A program made the position numbers and the translations under genes. Below the pieces are notes generated by a model. The model made no database searches, had not been told where the DNA came from, and worked only from the letters and a program-made list of their open reading frames with translations. A DNA stretch of 64,000 bases from Monilinia fructicola (taxonomy: Eukaryota; Ascomycota; Leotiomycetes; Helotiales; Sclerotiniaceae). The first letter of the stretch is position 1, and every line of letters begins with the position of its first letter. The DNA is taken from NCBI GenBank assembly GCA_008692225.1, contig VICG01000013.1:1-64000 (forward strand), given 5' to 3'. This document shows positions 35,986 through 46,905 of the stretch, piece after piece.

Positions 35986-37415
35986 ATGCCTACACTTTAT
36001 GCAAACTCTTCTCTGTCGTCTCAGGACAACAGAGGTCCTCTAGTACTGCAGCTTATGTGGATTATAGCTGCTATTGCAATAATCGTCGTAGCAGCTAGGT
36101 TCTACGTTCGATATGCCTACCTAAACAAGATTAGAATGGATGATTGGCTCATGCTCACCAGCTTGGTTTGTCTACCTGAATCACTGTCCTCGGTCAGAGA
36201 CTGATTTGCATACAGGTATGCGCCGTCCTTTGCACATCATTGAATACAGTGGCAATCTTGAGAGGTCTTGGTCGGCATAAACAGTTCCTCAATTCACTTC
36301 AAATAGCCGAAGCGACCAAGTGGAGTTATCTGGCACAGCCGATTGGTATTCTAGCAGCTGCCATCGGTCGCCTCTCTGTGGCATATCTTTTGGTATCTAT
36401 CTTGCCTCGTCACCAGAAAGGCCAGCGAATCTTCTTATATGGGATTGGCTACTCTCATGTCGTGATGACTTTTGGTATGGTCATATTCATCTATGCTCAA
36501 TGCCATCCCATCAATGCGTATTGGAATCGGGAGTTGGGGACATGTCTTGATCCTAACGGGCGACGGTACTTTGGGTATTTTCTGGGCTGTAAGTCATACG
36601 TTCGGATGAGCACTACCTCTGAAATGTACTGAAGGCTTTAGCATATTGTTCATTCATCGATCTTACTCTCGCCTTATTCCCAATATCAATATTCTGGAAC
36701 TTACAACTTAAACTGGGCCTGAAGGTTTTTCTATGCATCATCATGGGTCTGGGTGTTGTGTATGTCTACCCACTCTAAGTTTTGGGACATCTCATGCTAA
36801 CGCTTCACCAGCGCCATGGTAGCTTCGATTGTGAAAACCGTGGAGCTTGGTAAACTCTCTCACACGAAAGACTCAACATGTAAGGATAGCAGGCCCGATT
36901 TAGATGACAATGTATGCTAACCTAAACGAAGATGACACGTCCTACATCCTAATATGGTACGCGTAAGTGTCGAGCCTTCATGACCATACTTGCAGCACAC
37001 ACTAAAAAATAGCAGACTCGAGATGTACCTGGTAATAATAGCCGCTTCGATTCCAACCCTCAACCCTTTGTCTCTTGCACGATCCAAATTCATCTCCCCT
37101 CAAGGCACCAACAGCGGATTCTCATGGCGTCGTTTATTCAAGTCTAGAACCAGCACCGATCGAAGCCATACCGACGATGAAAATAAATTGCCAAAGTCAC
37201 CTCACACGCCATTGAGCCATAAGCCAAATTATAATATTCATACAACCATGCTTCACCACAAAGATAATGACGCGGTAGAGCGAGGAATACCACCGGATAG
37301 AAGGAGATTGGAGGGTATCCACAAAACAACTGAATTCGCAGTTGGATATGCAGATAAATTTTCCATGGGCAAACAGGCACATTTAAAATCGCAACGGGAA
37401 TTTGAGATGGTGTGA
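35986..37415 (+). CDS. PTH11-like rhodopsin-domain integral membrane protein (1)
   Basis: Six exons: 35986-36165, 36216-36588, 36642-36759, 36812-36879, 36932-36962, 37016-37415; all phases fit, including the 31-bp exon 5, giving 389 residues. Seven hydrophobic segments start with LVLQLMWIIAAIAIIVVAARFYVR. The family signature MDDWLML after helix 1 and WYALEMYLVIIAASIPTLNPL at helix 7 identify the fungal rhodopsin-domain/PTH11-related group. The C-terminal tail of about 110 residues is polar and probably cytosolic. Such proteins act as putative plasma-membrane receptors; ligand unknown. It lies between CYP505 and PAL. Confidence 0.88.
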
Positions 37416-37849
37416 AGGGGTATCCCCTTACTTATGCAAAGGACTCTAGGGACCCACTGATATTATAGGATTGTCATTCGAGGATACCCATATGGTATCA
37501 AAGAGATCTCTCATAAGCTGCGGAGGAATTGCATCTTGCTTTTGAAGGTTACTTCTTTCTCTTCGCATGGTGTCGCAATTTTTGCAAGATCACTTTCATG
37601 TAAAGTTTTCGGCACATCGCGTAGGTTCGTGTTGGAGATTAGGACTTTGTACGGGACAATGTATTTTGAATGGTTGGCGTTTTCATGCATACAAAAGTTA
37701 TTCAATGAACTAGTGTTTTAGGCAATTGAATTGAAGTTGAAAATTATGTACTGTTAATCGAAAAGCTCATCGCTCAAATCCTAAGGGAAAGTCTGTGGTC
37801 CCAGAGCCGTCATCTCACGACGTTCTACGAATTGATAGCACATTCCCAC
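37416..37849. other. Convergent intergenic region
   Basis: Lies between the ends of the PTH11-like gene and PAL. Only short frames; probably 3' UTRs. Confidence 0.4.
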
Positions 37850-40128
37850 CTATACATTTACTGTTTGCCCAGGTGCATACCTCAATATATCTATCGCTAC
37901 TTTCACAAGCGTTCCATCTTTCAACGCCCGATAAACACTACCCGTGTAGGACCCTACAGTTGGGGCTGGGCCGGAAGATATGCCATCAGCATCTGGCTTC
38001 GGCGTTCTCAAGCGCGGCGATGAAAGAAATGGTACATTCAAGGACTTTCTTACGAACTCATACATGAATCTCGATGCATACCCCAGAAAGGGAGTTGCAT
38101 CTCCATGAGCAATGTAAGCATCGCGATTCCGGCACCAAGTCTCGGATAATGAGCTCGCCAGCGCATCTCTGAAGCTCTCCAATTTCTCAAGTGCTTGAGA
38201 CGTATTGTCGAAGCTAGAATGGTCCAAGATGAAGTTGCGAAGCGATTTAGCTATGGATGGAAATCTGTCCACTGCATTCATATTAACAGTCGCATCCATC
38301 ACGTGTTGCAACTCTACCCAAAGACCCAAGAACAAATCTTCGACAGCAGAATCATCTAAGCCCACCTCCACCGCGTATTTCTCACGTAGCAGTGTGCGAA
38401 AATGCGATTCATAACCATCTAGAAAATTCTGGTGCAGAGCGCGCAGATCGAGCGCTTGGCAAACGGCCACGAGGTGCGCGGCCATCAGTTGACAAAGCAC
38501 CTCGTTTGCCACATGGGTATAGCGAGCCGAGATCAGCGCGAGAGAGTTGAGCGACTGGTTGCCCATCTCGGCCGTCTGCACGTGGTTGACGGGGTTGGAC
38601 AGGAAACCGAGCTCGGAGGTCAGGGCCGCGATGTTGATATCGGTGCCTTTGAAGATATATGAGATGCTTGGGTCTTCGGAGACCAGGTTGGGGGGTAGTC
38701 CGTGGCTCGTGGCCGGGTTGATCATCTCGGTGCATTGGGTGAAGAGCATGCGGCCGATTGATTGGATGCCTTGGCGAGTTTTCTCCATGGCGGATGTGAC
38801 GGCTTTGGCTTGGAAGTTTCCGCCGTGTAGAAAGTTTCCCTCTGGATCCAGGAGTGGATTGTCGGTCGCAGAGTTGCTTTCTGTAGTGATTTGCTGATGG
38901 GCAAGGACGAGATCTTCTAGGATTGGACCGATCCATTGTGAGGCTGTCCGGATGGAATATCGGTCTTGACGTAATGATGCTTCTTCGCCTGTGTTGATCT
39001 TTGTAAGTTTGGAGCCTTCAAGAAATGCGAGTATGTTTTTGGCAGATTCGATCTGGCTGCAGTCAATGCTTGCTCGAGGATCGCTAGTGACATCAAGCGA
39101 CTTACCTGTCCCGGATGAGGCCGAACTTTAGCAAAAAATGGATCGAAGCTCTCAGCAGTACCTTTGAGCGCTTCTACACTCATCGCCGTCAGGATCTGAC
39201 TCAAGAGAGCCAAACCATGCGTATCGTGTAGCACGATTGCACCAGCCGCTGTCGATATAGCCGTACCATTTACAATAGCCAAACCTTCCTTAGCTTCCAA
39301 AACCACTGGATCTAAACCATGTTTTGCAAAAGCTTGGCTTGCATACTCGGGCTGATCCCGTGACATAATACGTATGCTTGTTTTTCCTTGTATCGCACCC
39401 CCTATATATGACAAGGGGCTCAGATCACCCGATGCCGAGATACTTCCTCGAAGGGGAATCATGGGAATGATGCCATGTGTCAACAAGTCTTGCAATCTCT
39501 CCACGACCAGAGGACGCACGGCCGAACACCCCTTAATTAGCGAATTTATCCGAATCAAAATTCCCGCCCTTGTCCAGGACTCTGGCATATAGTTCAAAGT
39601 TGTGCACCCCTCGATATCTAGATCATACCGATGCGGTTCTATGCCCGCGTCAAAGTCATTCGAGCAATTATCTCGCGGGTCGTTCGGAAGTATGCCATAG
39701 TGAAGTTCTCGGATGAGAACTCGCTGAAGCTCCATAGTTTTGTCCGTGCGGACATCGGCTGTTCCGCCGAATCCCGTGTTGACTCCTATGCATGGCTTAG
39801 CTAGTATTACCCTTCAACTATTAATCGGATCCTTACCATATATCACCTCTCCATCTTTTAATCTTTGTTGCACGGCATGTCCACGTTTGCTTAGGGCACT
39901 CATGGCCGCGGAATCAATCTTGGTATTTGCTTTGTAGCTTGAGGCTAGGTTAGTCACCACTTTTTTTTAGGGCTGCCAAGTTTATACGCACCGGGCTGTT
40001 GCGACTACTTGGGAAATTTCGAGGGAAGATCCTGTCAACAGGATTTCTTGCCGATACTGGATGATATCGTCCAGCTCCTTCCATTCTTGTAGAATGATAT
40101 CGCTGTGAAATGTCACGGAGGGTGTCAT
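37850..40128 (-). CDS. Phenylalanine ammonia-lyase (PAL/HAL family)
   Basis: Four exons: 39992-40128, 39837-39937, 39106-39785 and 37850-39052 (introns 51-54 bp) give 706 residues, the usual length for fungal PAL. The enzyme removes ammonia from L-Phe to give trans-cinnamate, with a self-formed MIO cofactor. The MIO triad is in GSISASGDLSPLSYIGG (ASG at about 197-199). VNTGFGGTADVRT near the N-terminus carries the catalytic Tyr-loop context (VIYGVNTGFGG), and TDNPLLDPEG and GNFQAKAV are further active-site strands. Histidine or tyrosine as substrate cannot be excluded, but the length and C-terminal insert fit PAL. It reads in the same direction as the downstream MCT transporter, PTH11-like and prenyltransferase genes, suggesting cinnamate feeds a product made here. 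Confidence 0.93.
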
Positions 40129-40459
40129 TTTTGGTTTGCAGGCTATTTAATCTCGGACGTGTGAATTGACTGTAGGGGCAGGTGTGAAGGCTCTGAGTTG
40201 TACGAAGGAATTCGAGCGGAAAAAGGAATCTCTCAACCTAATATAGTCTCAAAGATCTTAGGCTTTTTGGGTGGAGTTATTTTGAACCTATGATTATGAC
40301 GGTACACCTTGGTCGAGTTAGTGCTGTGCCCACTGTTTCACTAAACGGGTTGGGAAGGGATACATGATAGACAAGTTTCGATGCTCAAAAGTGTGAAAGC
40401 AGTACATTTTTTCAAATTTATCATTATTGTACTGCCTTATTAGGATTAACTCTTATCTA

Positions 40460-41976
40460 TTAGATCTTGACCGTTACACCCCATCCCACCTTGGAAACCC
40501 GGGCTGCAATCGTCAGCAGAGTACATGCAGTGACCGTAGCCGCGGCAAAACCTTGCAAGCCCAGCCATCCCCGCTGAAGAATGGCCCCAGCGATAGGATT
40601 GCCTATCAAGAGCCCTAGTGCTGATGGAACCAATTGCATAGTCAGCCTCACTCCAAACTGACGCATATCTGGAGTAAGCACGTTAGCGACTACATTTGCC
40701 GCCAAGGTTATAGGCCCAGCCGAAAAGAATCCGTAGAGAACGCAGAATACTATTATACTTCCTTCGTTCTTCATCCCCATCCATCCAAATAACAAGATTG
40801 AGCAGACTCCACTAGCTGCACCAAATGCATTCAGAGCCCCAATTGTGTCAGCAAGGTGTCCAAAAAACTGTAGGGGAATGTCAGTGCAAATTTCCCATCA
40901 GCATGAAAACTTGAGCACTTACGATTCTCCCAAAGAACCCAGCTCCGTTGATGATAGGTAAAAGATAAAAATTCAAGGATCCAGTTATTATGTCCTTCTC
41001 AAGACAGTATTCTTGAACGTAAAAGTAAGGGATGTACATTCCCGCATATCCAACGAAAAGAGCAATAGCGTATAGTGTGAAAACTGGCTCCTTCCAGGCT
41101 TCAGCGTTGAATAGGCGTCGCACTGCTGGGGGCTTAGATCGCATCTTCATGCCTAGCACGGGGAGGATAGAAAGGAATATCATGATGAATGCAAGGACTC
41201 TAATGGTCCAGCCAAAGTGTATTTTGTTGATCAATTGAGAGAATATGACGGGGTATAGAATGCCCCCTAACCAGATTGATCAGTAACTACAATTCATGCC
41301 TCGGACTGAATTTTAGGCTTCTTACCTATGGTACTACCGGAGCTCGCTAATCCCATCGCAAGACCTCTCCTTTTTGTAAAGTAAGAAGCAATGACGGCTG
41401 TGGCAGGCATGAACAAACATCCGAGGCCAATCCCCATCACAAGACCTTGGGACAGAATCTGATGCCAGTACTGTGTGCCCAGACTAGTCATGAACATCCC
41501 GAATACAAGCATGAAACATCCGAATGCGATGAGGCCGCGAAGATATCCTTGATCATACAGCGGGCCGGAGTACACAGAGCCCATCAAGATAAACGACGAC
41601 TGGAGAGTGCCAATCCATGATATGTCAGACGGCGATGATGTTCGCAAGAGGTGTTGCTCATAGTATGCTTGAAATACACCTGTATCGAGTTTTCAGTAAG
41701 TGTCTGGGCTGCTAGTATACAACCTGAATGCTAACCAAACGAGTTCAGGAGACCCCAAGTATTGAAGAAAATACAGAATGCTGCTGCACATTGCACCCAC
41801 GCCAGGACTCCTCCATCTGGAACTCCCGGAGGCCCTGCGATCTGGGGTTTTTCAACTAAAGTTCCAGGCTCTGACTGTACATTGGCCGATTCTGGTGAGC
41901 CATCTTGGGTGCTAGAGATCTGTGGTGAAGTCTTTGTCTCAAGGCCATCGGCGGAGCTGGACTGGGAAGAGTTCAT
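40460..41976 (-). CDS. MFS transporter, monocarboxylate (MCT) type
   Basis: Four exons: 41736-41976, 41326-41679, 40923-41266, 40460-40867, giving 448 residues with about 12 membrane helices. The N-terminus is a polar Ser-rich cytosolic tail of about 55 residues, followed by the MCT signature (GVPDGGVLAWVQ, equivalent to PDGGWGW), then the VFQAYYEQHLL loop. The conserved FTKRRGLAMGLASSGSTIG lies at helices 4-5. Fungal MCT-like carriers move monocarboxylates or serve as riboflavin or metabolite transporters. Because cinnamate is a monocarboxylate and PAL is the next gene (332 bp away), export or import of the locus intermediate is a reasonable inference. The start was placed at 41976; an upstream frame with a hydrophobic MFSFVSH.. 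is outside the conserved part. Confidence 0.9.
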
Positions 41977-43028
41977 AATAAGGACAGCTACAATTACAAT
42001 GATGTGAGAAACAAAAGAGAACAAAATCTTGCCCTGTATAGACTACTACAATAACGGTTGCACGATGAGTGTTAAGCTTTTTCAACAAGCTTTTCGTCCG
42101 CCTGGGCGAAATTTGATGAATTCATCCAGAGTGGGAAACCCCTAGAAAGCTTTCCACTCGGAAGACCGGCATGGAGTTTCGCGATTCGTGTCTGCCTTTT
42201 GATTGACCAAACATGTTGGTATGATGTTGGCGATTATTTGGCTGTAGAAACATTTTAGCAAGGTTGCAGCAACACGATGAAACCTAGCAGCTCTCCCTGG
42301 TCTACAGGAGCGCCGCTTTCAACAGCTCTTCTTAGCCACACGATAAAGTACTGAGGTGAGACAGACGTATGGTTCCGGGTACCTTTGGCTATTATTATTG
42401 CCGTCAAGGCGCATGCATATATTGCACCCTCAACAAATTAATACCTCAATTCCTCAATCCAACAATAAGGCTGAATGTGGTCAATCGCAACACTCTGCGT
42501 ATGGATTCTTTCTGTCGCAGAAACTAATATGCAATGGGGTTCAGCCTGCGCCGCTTCGGCAGTGCTACTATTGGTTTGTCTATACGGTCTAACCATTATC
42601 CACCCATTCATCAACACCCACCTGCCTGGTTTGCTAGATAATACAATGGTGATGCGGGCTTCTGTTCCGCCGTGTCAGCGCTATGGACCAATGTGACACG
42701 CCTTTCGGGCTGTTATACAGATAGGGAGGCCCGATACGTTGTGTCCCCACAATAATCTTACGGAGTGTAAGCCCTGCATTTAAGCGATTTTAGTTTGCAG
42801 AACCAGTCAGTCCTAGCCCTTTCAATCCCTAACACTCACCTAGCTCTTCAGACCACTGGAGCATCAGTTAAAAATATTTTGTATCTTGTATCGTTTTCCA
42901 TTGAAGTACTGCGGTAGTGATTGTATTATGAGTCATCAATTGTCTAATTCTACTAGATTTGTCCAATTCCCGCTTACTGCCGCTCATGTCAGACCATCAA
43001 AATGCCAACCCTGCTTCCTTCAGATGTT
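41977..43028. other. Intergenic, no gene seen
   Basis: About 1.05 kb between the transporter start and the 3' end of the second PTH11-like gene. Frames are short and featureless. It should contain the transporter promoter. Confidence 0.4.
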
Positions 43029-44372
43029 CTAGGAGAAATAGTATCTATCATTTGTAGCCTCACCTTCAGAGGATTGGACATCAATTCTAGTTTGAATATG
43101 GATCTTTCCGCTGTTAACATTTTGGCCTTCTCCTAGATCCTCAAAATCCGACCCATTGGGTTTGCCCTTGACTTCTACAAGTTCCGTCCCACTGGCCCCA
43201 TCTCCAGTACCAGTATTGACAATCTCTGTGAGTGAATCGAGATCTCGGTAAGGCTGTTTTGAAGCCTGGCGTGAGAAATGGCCTCGAGCACTGTCAACTA
43301 ACCTCGATGCCCCATACTTTTGCTGGCTAGAGTGAGCAGTGGGTCTATTCTGAGCACATGGGATCTTGTGGAGAAGTGGTCGAAGGCCAATGAGACATGC
43401 AGCGGAGAAATACATCCCACACTCAACAATTGTCCAAACCAGTGTTGGAGTACTGTACCCTACAAGATGTTAGATAAGCAAGCTGTCTTGGGGATTGTTA
43501 GAGTATTTCACGTACATGTAGGATCTGCGCTGAGATCGGAGATGAAGAATTCCACAGTGCGAATGATGGACGCTATCATACCTCTGTTGGTTATGCTATT
43601 AGAATTTCGAACTTAATTCAAAGAGTGTAGGCTTCACTTACACACTACCAGTGAGGCAAATCAATGAGATGCCTGCTTTTCTAAAGGTTGAAGCTCGCAG
43701 GCCCCAGACTGTACGTACTGGAAGTAATAAAATTGCTGTGTCGGCAGTGAAGTTGGGAATATTGACAAGTCTCCACCACAAGACCGTATTGAAGCACGTT
43801 CCTCCCGGTATAGATTTATCCCAGAGAAACGCCAACGGTCTACATTCCAGCTGAGCACTTATGATTGTGGTTATGCAATTTGTGACGAGGAATGTAAGTG
43901 TTGCCCAGCAAAAGAATCTCGCCCAACGGTGGGTAAAGATACGGAGATACATGAGAACAACCGAGGCTCTAGACAATGTATTAGATGGGACATAAAACCA
44001 ATCCAGAACGTATATCAGCTTGGACAAAGTCGCGAGCTTTTGAGGATCTTCTGCCGCAACTGCTTCAACGTGTCTTCCCACCCCCGCAGAGGAGACCAAG
44101 ACTAAGACTGAGTTAGCCTTCACAGAACCTGTATGCACATTCCCAAAGGCTTTAGACGTACCGAAGACTATGATTCCAAGACCAACCAGGAGCAGCCACG
44201 CGGGTGGTAGAAGATAATCGTCCCATCCTCTGGCTGCGGTTTTGAAACTGCGAACGTATATTCTGAGACCAAGTAGAACTGTAGTCAATGCCAATATGAT
44301 TGCGTCGGCAACGAGGACTTGGTGCCCATTGTAAGCCTTCAGATATTCAGGTGTGAGATTCGAAGACGTCAT
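43029..44372 (-). CDS. PTH11-like rhodopsin-domain integral membrane protein (2)
   Basis: Three exons (43642-44372, 43516-43583, 43029-43459) give 409 residues. Seven hydrophobic helices begin with VLVADAIILALTTVLLGLRIYVR. The family motif appears as GWDDYLLPPAW, and the Cys-bearing loop as AQLECRPLAFLWDKSIPGGTCF. Helix 7 lies in YSTPTLVWTIVECGMYFSAACL. The long polar tail is serine- and glutamate-rich. It belongs to the same broad family as the gene at 35986 but is clearly a separate lineage. Position between the transporter and the prenyltransferase, same strand, suggests membership of the metabolic locus, perhaps as a sensor. Confidence 0.88.
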
Positions 44373-45029
44373 TATGGACCGCCCGATTGTGCAAGCCTTA
44401 ACATTGAGGGCATTAGAATGTGAAGTTGAGCAAGAGCAGTTAGAAAGACTCCGCGGCGGAGGGATATCAGATATGAGTATTGGTACATAATGTTACTGCA
44501 TCATGCGGACCAATATGCTGAAGAAATCTAAATGTAGAAACTATTTAACAGTAAATAAGCTGCAGAAAACTATGTGACCATCTATACCGTATCTGGAGCG
44601 ATGAGTTACACGGCCTTGTCTATCCTAGATCCGAAATTCCTTCTGGTAAGTGATTCCGAATTAGTTGACACCATAGGGTGTCATGCAGATGCAACGCTAC
44701 AAACCTTGTTGAAGATAAGCTTGTTTCACAGGTCTATCCGTCATCCAGGGGTTGCCAAACGATCGCAACTATTTCTATGTTGATATTCTCGAATAAGCGA
44801 GCTGTACTGTACGATTGTATTAATTCTATACAGTATTGCATCTCTACCGATCAGTATTGCACTAGCCGATCATAAAATATGCATTGATGGTTCCACTTCA
44901 GTATTAAGGCTTTTTTAACAATGACGCGGACCACATCTATTATTATTATTATTGTTGTTATAGTGAGTCATATTCAGCAGACAATCTAGGCGTTGAACCC
45001 CACAAAAATACTACATTTATAACGTGACT
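44373..45029. other. Intergenic, no gene seen
   Basis: Promoter side of the second PTH11-like gene. A TTA/TTG microsatellite lies at 44937-44961. Confidence 0.4.
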
Positions 45030-46421
45030 CTACAAAGCCCGAGATTCTGGCTTGATATACGACACTAGTCTCAAGTATCCATCATGGCGAATAGAGACAC
45101 CAATGTATGTTTGTACCCCGGTGCGTGCCTTCATTGTATCAGGGTCACTATATGAGTCGTTAGAATCCTTGAAAGATAGTCAAGGGAATTTTGGCTAAAC
45201 TTACAACAATGTGGCCATAGTCTTAAGATAATTGGGTAGATATTTTGCCCTTTGATGAAATGAAAGATAGGCAGCAAAGCGTTGAATGATTTGCTCATCA
45301 CTTCTAGAGTAATGTCGCACTGGGATGTAGATTTTGGTAGTGGGAAGAGATGCTCCCAGCTTCAATTCTACGTTGTAAAGAATTCCAGCTGTACGATGAT
45401 TGACGAGCTGTAGGGGCTCTTCCGGAAGATTATCAACCTGGAAAAGACAATCCCATAGATTCTTGAGATCCTTGATTCCTTGGGATAACTCCGGGCTCTG
45501 TAGTCGCCCCCCCAACGTCAAAACATCAACTACCGAGTGAAAGTCTGTCTGGCGTGATCGCGTATAGATTTTGAGGCGGGAGTCTTCAGGTTTTGTAAGG
45601 TCAATTGCTAACATGTCATACTCGAGAGCTTCGCGTCCTGGCTCGAAAGCAAACTCTCGATAGACTTGGAGTGCCTTTGTATTTTGATTTGTGCACTGTG
45701 GAGCTGATTCTATTGCGCGAAATATTGCTTCAATTTTTGTGGAACAATCAAGACGTGCTTTGAGCGCAGGGAAGAAGTAAGCTTTGCTAGATATCTTGGC
45801 ATTTGTCAAATCAAAAGCATAAAATATTCGAGATGGGTGCCCCTCATTTTCGTGACAGTAGAATTCAGATAGAGATTTCGAGGCCCAAGGCTGAATGAAT
45901 TCGTTTTGGAAATGTTCAAACCAGTCATCATGAAGCCCTTCAAGAGATTGCAGAACCTCTTTGTGAAACTTTACACCTGCAAGATTGTTGAATGGGTCGA
46001 GAGAAGTTCCTGCGTGCACACCGACGGGCTCTATTGAATATCGTATTGTTGGAGGATCATTCTGTGTTCCCCAGTCCCAGCTAAGCTCAATTGGCGTACC
46101 ATCATCTGTCATGAAGCTGGGCCACTGGTATTTCATGTCCAATCTTTTGACACCAAAGGGATTACCCAGGCTGGAAGCGACGTGATCTGCAAAGAACCTC
46201 AGATCTCTATACTGCAATTCTGTTGGATACTCAGCGAAGTACAGCATGACAGCGAGTGCATAACCAGAATGGTGCTTCCACCAATACGTTTGCGATAGCT
46301 TGTGGGTGTTTATCACATCTCGATCAATGATTTTGAAAACTGGAGGCTCAAAAAATTCAAGGACGTTAAACTTTTCTTGGTTGTGAATTCGCCTAGTATG
46401 GCAATTAGAAAATGGTGCCAT
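45030..46421 (-). CDS. DMATS-type aromatic prenyltransferase
   Basis: Exon 1 (45205-46421) and exon 2 (45030-45147) give 444 residues. The 57-bp intron has a CTAAC branch point and its removal yields LFDPDTMKARTGVQTYIG, the expected DMATS C-terminal strand. The family uses dimethylallyl diphosphate to prenylate indoles, tyrosine or other aromatics in an ABBA barrel. The general-base Glu is in DDGTPIELSWDW (E112), and other signatures are YWWKHHSGYAL, RLKIYTRSRQTDF and TKIYIPVRHY. Substrate cannot be read directly. No NRPS is present to supply a dipeptide, so a free aromatic acid or amino acid is more likely. The start is uncertain: an upstream exon before RRIHNQEKFNV is possible (acceptor-like CTAG near 46395). 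Confidence 0.92.
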
Positions 46422-46499
46422 GAGGAAAAGACTGGAGGAAAAGTAAGGTCGACTAGAGCTTACACCTCAACGAGGAGTGATGCAAGTTACTTAAGTAGC

Positions 46500-46905
46500 A
46501 AAAATTCGAGTTCAAAGGATATAGTTGACGTGAGATACTCGTCATCAGCATCAAATTCAGCCCAATTCCAACAAAGTGCGCGCTCGATGATGGGAAAATT
46601 TTCCACGCAATGATATAGTCCTAAATAGGAGAACATAATTTGGGGTATCTTTTGGCTTGCAAATTCTCATCATCATTGGACCCATATAGGCAAATAGCCT
46701 TCAGAGTTGGCCCTTCGATTAGATCATTTATTATGTTGGGCCATCTACTTGACACACACCATACTATCAAATCATATGACCAGTCAGACCCAAAAGTCCA
46801 AGGTAGGTCAGTTAATGCATGCCTAATGTTGCTCGTGGGACTTTCACTCGAAACGTTCTTTTTGAAGACTTCATAGTACCGTGACTGCAAAACCATCACA
46901 TCCAC
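46500..46905 (-). pseudogene. Hypothetical protein remnant upstream of prenyltransferase
   Basis: The minus-strand frame 46905-46621 (MDVMVLQSRYYEVFKKN.. LPWTFGSDWSYDLIVWCVSSRWP) ends in a stop, and protein-like sequence continues in another frame (FPIIERALCWNWAEFDADDEYL) to about 46500. It might be one small gene with an unseen intron or a relic. I do not recognise a family. Confidence 0.3.

Noticed and set aside
38409..38936. 175-residue minus frame inside PAL
   Set aside because: Wrong frame; PAL exon 4 in the other frame has the conserved active-site strands.
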